Shown: positions 7,509 through 16,234, numbered from the stretch's first letter. The stretch is DNA of 32,033 nt from Bacillota bacterium (GCA_022793975.1 JAAWDW010000049.1:1-32033); one strand, 5' to 3'. Program-made: numbers and translations. Notes: a model not told the origin generated them from the letters alone.

Positions 7509-9815
7509 ATGAGAAGAAAACAGGGAATTGAAGTTCTGAAAGAACAGAAAAAAGGTTATTTGAATAAGATATCGGCGGCGGTACTTAAAACTTTAAGCAC
7601 AATACTGATTGCGGCCGGACTTACGGGAGCTTTCTTTGCAATAGGTGGCGGACCGATTTTTCTTATACCTATTTTTATTGTTGTACTGGCTGTAATGGTA
7701 ATTACAGGTATTGATTTTGTTATAAAAGATAAATCTTACGGTTTTATGGTATGCTTTGCTGCGTCTGCCGTGCTTTTATTTTTGTCCGCATCAAGCGTTC
7801 TGCGCGGTGTGTATATGTGGGGCAGTAATTTCCGTGCGGTTTGGAATAGGGTATTCGGTACGTTTTACGATCAATTTACCGTTTTGGGATATACCGAAAG
7901 TGATATGCTTACGGCAGGAATAGTATTTGCGCTTTTAATTTCGGCAGTATCATGGGAACTTATAAGGAGAAAAAAATTTATTTTAATAACAGTGCTGGTT
8001 TTGATACCGCTGTGCCTTTCGATGGTGCTTTCAACAGAACTTCCCGTATGGGTAAGCGCAAGTCTACTGACAGGATTTATGGCAGTATGGTGCAGTATCA
8101 GCAGTGCGGCGGGAATAAGATGGGAAACGATAGTTCCGGTGCTTTTTGTATGGGTACTTCTGTTTACGGTGTCGTATGCAAGTTCCGGCGTTAAATGGTA
8201 CAGATTTTCTGCGGATTTTCGTGAAAATGTTAAATATACGGTCGAGAAATTGCGTTTCGGAGAAGATAATCTTCCGGCAGGGGATCTGACAAAAGCAGAT
8301 ATGATGCTTGTGTCGCCGGAAACCGCAAACAGGCTGGAGATAAATACGGACCACGAGGGAACTCTTTATCTGCGCGGGTTTGTAGGCTCAGAATATGACA
8401 AAAGCAGGTGGAAGACTTTTTCGGCCGATAATTATGGCGGTGAATTTACCGGAATATTGCCGTGGCTCGGAGAAGAGAATTTTTATCCGGGAATGCAGTA
8501 TTCCGAGTATATAGATGCATCGGCGGAAGATGCTGAAAACGGAAAAGAAGAAAAAGTGTCGGTAAAAAATATCGGAGCAAGCCGCAGGTATATATATCTT
8601 CCGGAAACGGCATCTTCGTACAGCGGCACAGACGGAAAATGGAAACAGGACTGGGCACTTGAGTCCTCACAGGCATTTGGCAGCAGGGAATATTTATTTA
8701 CATATTATGATGTGCAGAAAAATGCGGAGACTCAGTTGCCGGCAGCGTGGATGTACCAGGAAGATGTTTCTGGTAATCATATGAAATTTAAAGAGAATGA
8801 GCTTTTATACCGCTCTTTTGTATACGAGAATTATCTCGGCATAGAAGATGATAAAAAAGAACTAATAAATAATGTGTTTTTCAGCGGAGAAGCAAGAAAT
8901 ACTGCAGTGGAAAGTATTTATACGGCAACGTCCAGAATACGTACTGTGCTGCGAATTCTTGCCGCTTATGATGAATCTCCGGCGAGAGTTCCGGCAAACC
9001 GAGATTTTTTAACCTGGTTTTTGACGGAAGGAAAAGAAGGCAATTCTGCTTACTATGCTACAGCGGCAGTGTTTGCATACAGAGCAGCAGGCATTCCTGC
9101 GCGTTACTCAGAAGGATATTTGCTGACAGAAAGTCGGACCAAGGAAAACAACGGCAGCATTGTTCTTACGGATAAAGATGCACACGCTTGGGTTGAAGTT
9201 TATATAGACGGTATGGGCTGGCGTGCTGTTGAGGTGACTCCGGGATTTTACGAGGAAATTTATCAGGCTAATATTATAGTTGCCGTGCCGAATGAAGCAC
9301 TTACGGGAACAAATGGAGAAACTGTAGATATTCCAGCTTCGGAGGAGTTTACGATGCCGGATACGGAAGATGAGAAAGCATCGGATGCAGAGAAGCCGGG
9401 AATTCTGATACCGGGACTTTTGCTTATACTTTGTGCTGCTTTGACTGTAGCAATTGTGCATCGTCTTTATGTTATGTATTTGAGTGCAGCATACAAAAGA
9501 ATGTCAGACGCCGAAAAACTGCGTTTTCTTTATAAAAAAATTATGGATATGACAGCAAAGCTGTATAAGAATTTTAACCCGCAGCAGCCGCTGGATATTA
9601 GGGCTTGCGGGGAAGTTTCTTTTGATATTGAATTTTACGAGCGTACAGTAGTGCGTATGGAGAGGATGATATACGGAGATATTCTTCCGCAGCCGAGAGA
9701 AATACCGGCGGCGGAAGAACTGGCAAAGCAGCTTAGATGTGAGCTTTACAGAAAAAACAGATTTAAACAAATGTTTTCGGATAATTTTGGCAGAGCCGTG
9801 GCTGTGAAAGGGTAG
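7509..9815 (+). CDS. membrane transglutaminase-like protein with altered active site (TgpA type)
   Basis: A 768-residue protein laid out like TgpA. N-terminal membrane segments span residues about 25-225, an extracellular region follows, then a transglutaminase-like domain (about 480-580), one more membrane helix (about 630-655) and a cytoplasmic tail. The domain is recognised by AYYATAAVF, AAGIPARYSEGY and DAHAWVEVYIDGMGW. The catalytic Cys expected in GxCxxFA is replaced: GNSAYYA puts Ser513 (TCT at 9045-9047) there. The His of DxHAW is kept as His559. The usual Asp of DPTP is Glu575 in EVTP. The triad therefore reads Ser-His-Glu and may be inactive or altered. The start codon is an ATG at 7509 after GGAAGCGGCCG about 15 bases upstream, so initiation may depend partly on the gene before it. 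Confidence 0.88.
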   Translation: MRRKQGIEVLKEQKKGYLNKISAAVLKTLSTILIAAGLTGAFFAIGGGPIFLIPIFIVVLAVMVITGIDFVIKDKSYGFMVCFAASAVLLFLSASSVLRGVYMWGSNFRAVWNRVFGTFYDQFTVLGYTESDMLTAGIVFALLISAVSWELIRRKKFILITVLVLIPLCLSMVLSTELPVWVSASLLTGFMAVWCSISSAAGIRWETIVPVLFVWVLLFTVSYASSGVKWYRFSADFRENVKYTVEKLRFGEDNLPAGDLTKADMMLVSPETANRLEINTDHEGTLYLRGFVGSEYDKSRWKTFSADNYGGEFTGILPWLGEENFYPGMQYSEYIDASAEDAENGKEEKVSVKNIGASRRYIYLPETASSYSGTDGKWKQDWALESSQAFGSREYLFTYYDVQKNAETQLPAAWMYQEDVSGNHMKFKENELLYRSFVYENYLGIEDDKKELINNVFFSGEARNTAVESIYTATSRIRTVLRILAAYDESPARVPANRDFLTWFLTEGKEGNSAYYATAAVFAYRAAGIPARYSEGYLLTESRTKENNGSIVLTDKDAHAWVEVYIDGMGWRAVEVTPGFYEEIYQANIIVAVPNEALTGTNGETVDIPASEEFTMPDTEDEKASDAEKPGILIPGLLLILCAALTVAIVHRLYVMYLSAAYKRMSDAEKLRFLYKKIMDMTAKLYKNFNPQQPLDIRACGEVSFDIEFYERTVVRMERMIYGDILPQPREIPAAEELAKQLRCELYRKNRFKQMFSDNFGRAVAVKG

Positions 9816-9823
9816 AGTTTATT

Positions 9824-11296
9824 ATGGTTAATGCCGCAAATAACAGTGCAAATGAAGTGAAACTTGATAAGAAGCTGTCACCTGTAAATGTGTGGGCAAT
9901 AGCATTCGGATGCATAATCGGCAGCGGAGCTTTTTTGCTACCCGGCACATCTTTTCTGCCTAAAGCGGGGCCTCTCGGTGCGGCAGTAGCGATGCTTGCG
10001 GGTGCGTCGGCTATGGTTATCATTGCTGTAAATTATAATTTTATGATAAATAAATATCCTGTTGCTGGCGGTGAGCTTACGTACGCAAAAGAAGCTTTCG
10101 GTAATGTGCATTCATTTATATGCGCGTGGTTTTTAAGCTTGTCGTATTTAATGATCGTACCGTTTAATGCAACGGCACTGTCAATGGTGGCCAGAAGCTT
10201 CTTTGGTTCCGTGTTTCAGGCGGGATTTCACTACAGCGCTGCCGGATATGATATATATTTTGGGGAGATACTTCTTGGAATTTTTGCACTTGCAATTTTT
10301 GCGCTTCTTAATATAAGAGGAGTAAAGTTTACCGGTATGTTTCAAACAGTGCTCTCGTGTTCACTTGTGAGTGCTGTTGTAATAATTTTTACAGCGGCAA
10401 TCTTAAAAGGTGTGATTACAGCAGACAATTTGTCGCCGCTGTTTGCAGGGGCTGCGGGTCATAGAGCCTTGCAGCCGGATAATGCCGTGCAGGAGAGCAG
10501 TGCATTTTCGGGAGTGCTTAAAGTGCTTGCTGTAGCTCCGTTTTGTTTTCTTGGTTTTGATACGACATCACAGGCGGCAGAAGAACTTAAATTTTCAGTA
10601 AAAAAATCAAAAGCAATTATGGCGCTTTCAATATTTTTCGGAGCGTTTATATATATAGCGCTTAATCTGACGGCGGCTTCGTGCAGACCTGACAGGTATG
10701 CAGACTGGACAGAATACATTTTTGATGTAAATTCCGGAATGCTTTCCGGAATAGAAAATATTCCTGTGTTTAATGCGGCAGAGATGCTTCTCGGAAATCC
10801 CGGATTATTTTTTATAGGTATAGCGGTATTCGCCGCTATGTGTTCCGGCATTACGGGATTTTATCTTGCGACAAGCCGTATTATGTACAGAATGGCGCGT
10901 GCAGAAATAATTCCGTCATGGTTTGGAATGCTGCATCCGAAATATAAAACTCCGGTCAAAACGCTGTTTTTTATTCTTGCAATATCAGTTATAGCACCGT
11001 TTTTCGGAAGAACTGCACTTGGATGGATTGTTGATATGACATCTCTCGGTGCGGCAATCGGATTTGGGTATACTTCGGCGTCCGCTTTTAAGTTTGCTAA
11101 AAAGGAAGGTAATAAGAGAATAGCAATGTCAGGGCTGCTGGGGACGGTGATGTCGTGTATATTTGCGGCGTTGCTTCTTGTCCCAGTACCTATGCTTGAC
11201 TGCGCATTGGGACGTGAATCGCTGATATGTCTTGCAGTGTGGTCGGCTATGGGTATAGTGTTTTATGTATATACAAAGAGGCATAGAGGTGTATAA
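9824..11296 (+). CDS. APC-superfamily amino acid permease
   Basis: A 490-residue polytopic carrier with about twelve hydrophobic segments. The first helix carries GCIIGSGAFLLPG, the unwound-helix motif with which the amino acid-polyamine-organocation superfamily binds substrate. Other family-like stretches are FCFLGFDTTSQAAEEL (about 240-256) and GFYLATSRIMYRMARAEIIPSWF (about 345-367), the loop before the late helices. The substrate is not readable from sequence; amino acids or amines are likely. It begins eight bases after the transglutaminase-like gene with only a weak ribosome site (AAAGGG further upstream), which suggests coupled translation. A permease is an unusual member of a MoxR/DUF58 cluster. 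Confidence 0.9.
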   Translation: MVNAANNSANEVKLDKKLSPVNVWAIAFGCIIGSGAFLLPGTSFLPKAGPLGAAVAMLAGASAMVIIAVNYNFMINKYPVAGGELTYAKEAFGNVHSFICAWFLSLSYLMIVPFNATALSMVARSFFGSVFQAGFHYSAAGYDIYFGEILLGIFALAIFALLNIRGVKFTGMFQTVLSCSLVSAVVIIFTAAILKGVITADNLSPLFAGAAGHRALQPDNAVQESSAFSGVLKVLAVAPFCFLGFDTTSQAAEELKFSVKKSKAIMALSIFFGAFIYIALNLTAASCRPDRYADWTEYIFDVNSGMLSGIENIPVFNAAEMLLGNPGLFFIGIAVFAAMCSGITGFYLATSRIMYRMARAEIIPSWFGMLHPKYKTPVKTLFFILAISVIAPFFGRTALGWIVDMTSLGAAIGFGYTSASAFKFAKKEGNKRIAMSGLLGTVMSCIFAALLLVPVPMLDCALGRESLICLAVWSAMGIVFYVYTKRHRGV

Positions 11297-11322
11297 AAAG
11301 GCAGGTTTGTGTATGAAAACTT

Positions 11323-11351
11323 TTGCCACCGCGGGAAATTTATGATAAAAT
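11323..11351 (+). promoter_or_regulatory. possible internal promoter before the stalk-domain gene
   Basis: TTGCCA (11323-11328) and TAAAAT (11346-11351) are 17 bases apart, and TG sits one base before the -10, as in extended -10 promoters. It lies in the 105-base gap after the permease gene, the largest gap in the run, and could give the last three genes separate expression. Confidence 0.5.
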
Positions 11352-11401
11352 AATTTGAAGGGTATCATTTGAGAGTAAAAAATCGAATCAGGGGAAAGAA
11401 G

Positions 11402-12445
11402 ATGAAGAAAACATTAAATCTAAAAATATTAACAGTATCAGCCATAGTTATATCAGTTTTTACGTCTGCGGCAGCATCATATGCGATCCCGGCTGGTGTG
11501 TCTTCCGCAAGCAGCACCGATACAAGGCGTGCGGCATATTTGCGACAGGATATAACGGTAGAATTAAATCGTGAAAAATTGTCGTTTGCTGATGAAAAAG
11601 GCGGTGTAATATATCCTCTTACATATAACGGCAGCACATATCTTCCCATTCGTGCCGTATCGGGGCTTATGGGAGAACCGATAGAGTGGAGTAACGAAGC
11701 CAGGACTGTTTATATAGGCAAAACTCTTTCCATGCCTGTCAAATACCTGCTTGATCCTGCCGAATCTCTGTATGTAAAGACCGTTTCATACGGGGCATCG
11801 GGAATTATGTCAAATATCGTTGTCAGAGAACAGCGAAATGTACTTATAATGTATGATTTTGAAAAACTGCAGTTTAAAAATGAGTCGGGCACGGTGATTT
11901 ATCCTATAAATTATAACGGCAGTAATTATCTGCCGCTGCGTGCGATAGCCGAGCTTATGGATGAGCCTATCGTGTGGGACGGAAAAACAAAGACTGTTTA
12001 CATAGGCTCAATGACTCCTATTGAAGAAGCGGACGAGCCTCAAATGAGGGATGAAACGTTTTCTATTATAGAACTTTATGACAGAGAAGCGGAGCTTTAT
12101 AATCTTGCTACGGCTAAAATTGCCGAAATAGGGAAATGGACAGATGATGAAGCGCGTATGATGGCGGCATCCATAAGTGATGATCTGCGTACTGCAGCAA
12201 TGAATAAAAATGAAGCAAAGCGTCTTCTCAAGACGGAGACATTTACGGAAGAAGAATATGAAGCATGCCAAAAGCTTTGTGATTTTATAGAAATGACAGA
12301 GTATTATATACTTGTAATGGAAAATATAGCGTATATGGCTGCCGATGGACAGGATTATTCGGTAATGGCCGAAACTTTTCTGAATTTTGCGCTTGAGTCG
12401 GATAAGGCTATGGACAGCGCTAGGGAGGCGATAGAGTGTTTGTAA
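11402..12445 (+). CDS. secreted protein with two stalk (copper amine oxidase N-like) domains
   Basis: A 347-residue exported protein. The ATG at 11402 is chosen because GGGGAAAG sits just upstream and a signal peptide follows directly (MKKTLNLK then a hydrophobic stretch ending near SYA). Two copies of the stalk domain follow (about 40-105 and 140-205). Both contain the pattern GxVIYPLxYNGSxYLPIRA followed by a PIxW strand and TVYIG. Despite the Pfam name these modules carry no amine oxidase activity; they are common in secreted proteins of Clostridia and are thought to be spacers or binding modules. The C-terminal 140 residues are helical and charged, with no family recognised. Its stop codon overlaps the next gene by 10 bases. 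Confidence 0.85.
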   Translation: MKKTLNLKILTVSAIVISVFTSAAASYAIPAGVSSASSTDTRRAAYLRQDITVELNREKLSFADEKGGVIYPLTYNGSTYLPIRAVSGLMGEPIEWSNEARTVYIGKTLSMPVKYLLDPAESLYVKTVSYGASGIMSNIVVREQRNVLIMYDFEKLQFKNESGTVIYPINYNGSNYLPLRAIAELMDEPIVWDGKTKTVYIGSMTPIEEADEPQMRDETFSIIELYDREAELYNLATAKIAEIGKWTDDEARMMAASISDDLRTAAMNKNEAKRLLKTETFTEEEYEACQKLCDFIEMTEYYILVMENIAYMAADGQDYSVMAETFLNFALESDKAMDSAREAIECL

Positions 12446-13323
12446 ATGCAATCGAACAGGCGAGTATGTATACTCGCCCCATTTTTACTATAGCGCGCCG
12501 ATACGGAAGGGCAGAAGTGCTGCCGGGTTCGGCTACTATATTTTTTGTCAATGAAGAGGGCTGGGCTGTGACTACAAAGCAGGTGGCAAAGATGATTGTC
12601 GACGCGGGAAATGTAGAAAAAAAGTATGCCGAATTCAGACAAAAAAGAAGTGAAATCCCAGCAGGGTATAATTTTGAAGAACAGATTAAAGCACTTGAAA
12701 CACTCAATCAGTATAATGCGGAAAAAATCTGTCAGCTCAAGGTTAATTTTGTAGATTGCGTAGATCATATAAGCGGTGTAGAATGTAAGATGCACCCTAA
12801 GTATGACGTTGCGCTTGTTCATTTTAGCGGTTATACGCGGCTTGGCTATAACGGATATGCTACATTTGCGGCTTCATCAGAGGCGGTAAAACCGGGCAGA
12901 TTTTTATGCAGACTCGGCTATCCGTTTCCGGAGTTTCGTAATTTTAAATATGATGCGGAAAAAGATGATATCGTGTGGACCGCCGAAAATCTGAGAAGTC
13001 CACGTTTTCCAGCGGAAGGTATGGTAACACGTCTTATAGGAGAGCAGGACGGTGAGATAATAGGTATTGAAATGAGTACTCCGGGATATAAAGGGGCTTC
13101 CGGAGGACCGCTTTTTGATCCGAGGGGACTTGTTTACGGGATGCAAACGGGAGTGAGTTCACTGAATCTTGGACAGTGTGTTCATATGGATATCATAAAA
13201 GGAATGCTGACAAAGGAAGGTGTAAAGTATTACGAGGACCAGTACGGGGCGAAGACTGCAGGTGATAAAAGTTTTATCCGTATGAGTTCTGCCGCCGGGA
13301 CAAGCGGCGGAAAAATGAGTTAG
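12436..13323 (+). CDS. trypsin-fold protein, probable pseudoprotease
   Basis: A 295-residue trypsin-like (S1) protein starting at a GTG inside the preceding gene, with GGGAGG five to six bases upstream. The fold is shown by GSATIFFVNEEGWAVTT (31-47), HPKYDVALVHF with Asp124, and GASGGPLFDPRG with Ser222. The catalytic His expected in the VTxxHV strand is Gln49 (VTTKQVA, codon CAG), so the triad reads Gln-Asp-Ser and normal proteolysis should be lost. About 70 residues, largely helical and charged (51-118), are inserted between the first and second triad positions. There is no signal peptide or membrane segment, which suggests the cytoplasm unless export is unconventional. It may bind peptides or act as a scaffold for its operon partners. 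Confidence 0.82.
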   Translation: MFVNAIEQASMYTRPIFTIARRYGRAEVLPGSATIFFVNEEGWAVTTKQVAKMIVDAGNVEKKYAEFRQKRSEIPAGYNFEEQIKALETLNQYNAEKICQLKVNFVDCVDHISGVECKMHPKYDVALVHFSGYTRLGYNGYATFAASSEAVKPGRFLCRLGYPFPEFRNFKYDAEKDDIVWTAENLRSPRFPAEGMVTRLIGEQDGEIIGIEMSTPGYKGASGGPLFDPRGLVYGMQTGVSSLNLGQCVHMDIIKGMLTKEGVKYYEDQYGAKTAGDKSFIRMSSAAGTSGGKMS

Positions 13324-13344
13324 AAAGGTATTTAATAAAAACAG

Positions 13345-15249
13345 ATGGTTAAATATTCAAGAATAGCCGGTCTGATGTTTGCAGATTTTCTGATCGTAAA
13401 TTTTTCATACATATTTGCTTTGCTTCTGAGATTTGAGTTTGAAGTTAACAGCAATCAATTTAATCAATATTTTACTGTTTATGCGGATAATATTCTTCCG
13501 CTTACAATTGCGGCCATTATCGCTTTTGCACTGGTCGGAATATATACGAGCATATGGAGGTATGCAGGTTCCGAGGAACTTGTGAAAATAGGAATAGGCG
13601 CTGTGCTGGCCTCAATCTTCGGTCTTACGTTTATTTCTATTGCCAGACCTATGACGATACTTCCGCGAAGTGTTTATATAATCTCCGCGATGATGATGTT
13701 TGTACTGATCGCCTGTTCGCGTTATATGTACAGATTTATCAGGAATTTAAAGAATCCGGGCAGTGTTAACAATATTCTGCTGTCTGTCGGAAAAAAGGAC
13801 ATTATAGGAAGCGGCCTTACAAAAGTTATGGTCATAGGAGCAGGGGATGCCGGAGCTTCGATGATAAAGGAGATAAAACAGCATCCTGAATACAGTAAAA
13901 AAGTGGTTGCCGCCATTGATGACGATCCGAATAAACTCGGCAAAAGGATTGCCGGAGTAAAAATTGTCGGCAGCCGTTCAAAAATAAAAACTATAGCACG
14001 GAAAAAGGGTATTGATGAAATAATAGTTGCCATTCCGTCTGCAAATCATAAAGAGATACAGAATATATTAAATGAATGCAACAGGACCAAGTGTAAAATA
14101 AAAGTACTGCCATCGCTCATAGATCTTATTAACGGTGATGTGAGCGTAAGTCATTTGCGGGATGTCGAGATAGAAGATCTTCTCGGCCGCGATCCCGTAA
14201 AAGTAAATCTGCGTGAAATTTCCGGATATCTGGAGGAAAAAATTGTGCTTGTAACAGGAGGCGGAGGATCGATCGGATCCGAGCTTTGCAGGCAGATAGC
14301 GAGGTTTCGCCCGCGGAGACTTATTGCGATGGATATATACGAAAATACCGTATTTGAACTTGCAAACGAGATGAAGGCAAAGTATCCGCAGCTTGAGTTT
14401 GAGGTTGTAATAGGCTCTGTCAGAAGTAAAGAGCGTGTACATGAAGTTTTTGAAAAATATAAACCGCATGTGGTGTTTCACGCCGCGGCACATAAGCATG
14501 TGCCGCTTATGGAAAATAATCCGAAAGAAGCGATAATGAACAATATTATCGGGACGAAGAATTTGATAGATATGTCGGATGAATATTCGGTTTCCAAGTT
14601 TGTGATGATTTCCACAGATAAGGCGGTAAATCCGACAAACGTAATGGGAGCAACAAAACGAGCCGGAGAAATGATGCTCCAGGAAAAAAGCACGCATTCC
14701 AGAACAAGTTATACGGCGGTGCGTTTCGGAAATGTGCTTGGAAGCAACGGTTCTGTGATACCGCTTTTCAGAAAACAGATTGAAAACGGCGGTCCCGTTA
14801 CCGTAACGCATCCTGATATTACGCGGTATTTTATGACGATACCGGAGGCGGTGCAGCTTGTAATACAGGCGGGAGCTATGGCGGACGGCGGTGAAATATT
14901 CGTGCTTGATATGGGAGAGCCGGTGAAGATAATGGATCTTGCCGAAAATATCATACGGCTTTCCGGATATGTGCCGAGAGTAGATATAGATATAGAGATT
15001 ACGGGGCTGAGGCCGGGAGAAAAGCTTTATGAAGAGCTTCTTCTTGATGAAGAAAGCGTAAAAAAGACAGCGCATCAAAAGATATATGTAGAACATCCTC
15101 TGCCTATAGATCCTGAGCTCAGCAGGCTGCTTTCGGGAGATGAAGGTATTACTCTTGAAGATAAGATATATGAAATAGCAAAAGGGAGCGACAGCGATGC
15201 CAAAGAATGGCTGCATACACTAGTACGGAATTATACGCCGCAGAAGTAA
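13345..15249 (+). CDS. membrane UDP-sugar 4,6-dehydratase of the FlaA1/CapD/PglF type
   Basis: A 634-residue nucleotide-sugar enzyme. Four membrane helices (about 5-135) precede a CoA-binding-like Rossmann domain (VMVIGAGDAG, about 160-170). The catalytic short-chain dehydrogenase domain begins with VLVTGGGGSIGSE (about 300-313). The active-site segment STDKAVNPTNVMGATKR (about 422-438) has the Asp-Lys pair found in place of Tyr-Lys in these dehydratases. Homologues convert UDP-GlcNAc to a 4-keto-6-deoxy sugar, the first step towards bacillosamine or other modified sugars of capsules and glycoproteins. It lies 21 bases after the trypsin-fold gene with a poorly placed ribosome site. A terminator follows. 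No other glycan synthesis genes are adjacent, which is unusual. Confidence 0.93.
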   Translation: MVKYSRIAGLMFADFLIVNFSYIFALLLRFEFEVNSNQFNQYFTVYADNILPLTIAAIIAFALVGIYTSIWRYAGSEELVKIGIGAVLASIFGLTFISIARPMTILPRSVYIISAMMMFVLIACSRYMYRFIRNLKNPGSVNNILLSVGKKDIIGSGLTKVMVIGAGDAGASMIKEIKQHPEYSKKVVAAIDDDPNKLGKRIAGVKIVGSRSKIKTIARKKGIDEIIVAIPSANHKEIQNILNECNRTKCKIKVLPSLIDLINGDVSVSHLRDVEIEDLLGRDPVKVNLREISGYLEEKIVLVTGGGGSIGSELCRQIARFRPRRLIAMDIYENTVFELANEMKAKYPQLEFEVVIGSVRSKERVHEVFEKYKPHVVFHAAAHKHVPLMENNPKEAIMNNIIGTKNLIDMSDEYSVSKFVMISTDKAVNPTNVMGATKRAGEMMLQEKSTHSRTSYTAVRFGNVLGSNGSVIPLFRKQIENGGPVTVTHPDITRYFMTIPEAVQLVIQAGAMADGGEIFVLDMGEPVKIMDLAENIIRLSGYVPRVDIDIEITGLRPGEKLYEELLLDEESVKKTAHQKIYVEHPLPIDPELSRLLSGDEGITLEDKIYEIAKGSDSDAKEWLHTLVRNYTPQK

Positions 15250-15266
15250 GTCTGTGATGAAAAATA

Positions 15267-15294
15267 AAACCCCCGATTTGAAACGGGGGTTTTT
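15267..15294 (+). terminator. bidirectional intrinsic terminator
   Basis: A nine-base stem AAACCCCCG / CGGGGGTTT (15267-15275 with 15284-15292) has an eight-base loop and is followed by T residues on the plus strand. The bases in front of it are A-rich, giving a T-rich tract for the minus strand too. It separates the convergent dehydratase and PhzF-like genes. Confidence 0.9.
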
Positions 15295-15295
15295 G

Positions 15296-16156
15296 TTATT
15301 TCCAGTCACCTTCGGAAACGGTGTACGAGGTACCACCGACTTCTATTTTGTAAATGCCGCTATTAAGTTCGGCATTTACATAGAGTACGGACGGTCTTCC
15401 CATTTCGCTTCCCTGGCTTACACGGTAGTTTAATTTGCTTTTTCCGAAAAAGTTGTAATGAAGAAGGTATGCCGCAAGGTCTCCGTTTGCGCTTCCCGTG
15501 GCAGGATCTTCAAGAAATCCGGTATCCTCCATAAATGTACGAACTCTTATGTCTCCGTTTTGGTCTTCACAGAATACAAGCAGATTGCATGGAGCGTAAT
15601 CATCTATGAATTTTTGGCGCATAGGATGATTTACACTGCATCTTTCGATGGCATCAATACTTTTAAGCGGTACAATGAAGCTTTCAAGTCCTGTGGAAAC
15701 CCACTGCGAAGGAAAATCTGTGCGGATATCATCGGCATTTATGGAGAGTGCATCGGCAGTTGCCTGAGGATTGTCGACAAACATTCCGAACTGGGGCTGA
15801 TTTTGGCTCATTGTCATAGTACCGTCTTGCGCAATGTCTACCGGAATCTGTCCTGCTTTGAGATTAAGGATGATCTTTTCAGCTTTGCCGCCCTCAAAAA
15901 TTTCATTGATTATATGGGCCGTTCCGAGAGTAGGATGTCCTGCAAAAGGCACTTCTATATCCGGAGTAAATATTTTTACACTGTAACCTCCGTCGGACTG
16001 TTTATCAGAGAGAATGAATGATGTTTCAGAGAAATGTATTTCCTTTGCTATTTGCTGCATTTCATCCGTGTTTATTTCGCGGTCAGGGATAAATACTGCC
16101 AGCTGGTTTCCCTGATATTTTGCTTCTGCAAATACGTCAACAATATAAAATTTCAT
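15296..16156 (-). CDS. PhzF-family isomerase-like protein
   Basis: A 286-residue member of the PhzF/diaminopimelate-epimerase fold. Visible signatures are DVFAEAKYQGNQLAV at the N terminus, FSETSF with Glu44 at the position of the catalytic Glu of PhzF, VPFAGHPTLGTAH, and EDPATGSANGDLAAYL. Most family members outside phenazine clusters have unknown substrates; isomerisation or epimerisation of a small amino or hydroxy acid is the usual expectation. The start at 16156 is preferred over longer frames because GGAGAAA lies seven to ten bases upstream and MKFYIVDVF is the typical family beginning. It lies downstream of, and in the same direction as, the MocR-type regulator, which makes it a likely regulatory target. 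Confidence 0.9.
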   Translation of the reverse strand: MKFYIVDVFAEAKYQGNQLAVFIPDREINTDEMQQIAKEIHFSETSFILSDKQSDGGYSVKIFTPDIEVPFAGHPTLGTAHIINEIFEGGKAEKIILNLKAGQIPVDIAQDGTMTMSQNQPQFGMFVDNPQATADALSINADDIRTDFPSQWVSTGLESFIVPLKSIDAIERCSVNHPMRQKFIDDYAPCNLLVFCEDQNGDIRVRTFMEDTGFLEDPATGSANGDLAAYLLHYNFFGKSKLNYRVSQGSEMGRPSVLYVNAELNSGIYKIEVGGTSYTVSEGDWK

Positions 16157-16175
16157 ATCGTTTCTCCTTTCATTT

Positions 16176-16220
16176 AAAAAAATACAGCTTTCGATATTAT
16201 AGTATAACGAAAGCTGTATT
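16176..16220 (-). terminator. hairpin and T-run after the MocR gene
   Basis: A perfect 13-base inverted repeat (16181-16193 and 16208-16220, arm AATACAGCTTTCG) is followed on the minus strand by seven T residues (16176-16182). This fits an intrinsic terminator for the regulator gene, although the 14-base loop is long. The loop also holds a -10 like sequence for the downstream gene, so the element could act as an operator instead. Confidence 0.55.
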
Positions 16221-16228
16221 AAGATCAA
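16201..16228 (-). promoter_or_regulatory. candidate promoter of the PhzF-like gene
   Basis: On the minus strand TTGATC (16223-16228) and TATACT (16201-16206) are 16 bases apart, and the start would fall near 16194. The -10 lies in the loop of the inverted repeat and the spacer contains one arm, so a protein bound to the repeat would cover the promoter. Confidence 0.4.
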
Positions 16229-16234
16229 TTGTTT

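Noticed and set aside
11369-11401. Upstream TTG start for the stalk-domain gene
   Set aside because: It would put basic residues before the signal peptide and has no ribosome site; ATG 11402 has GGGGAAAG upstream.
14068-15216. 382-codon open frame on the minus strand inside the dehydratase gene
   Set aside because: It mirrors a strongly recognised gene, its translation shows no family features, and it has no credible start signals.
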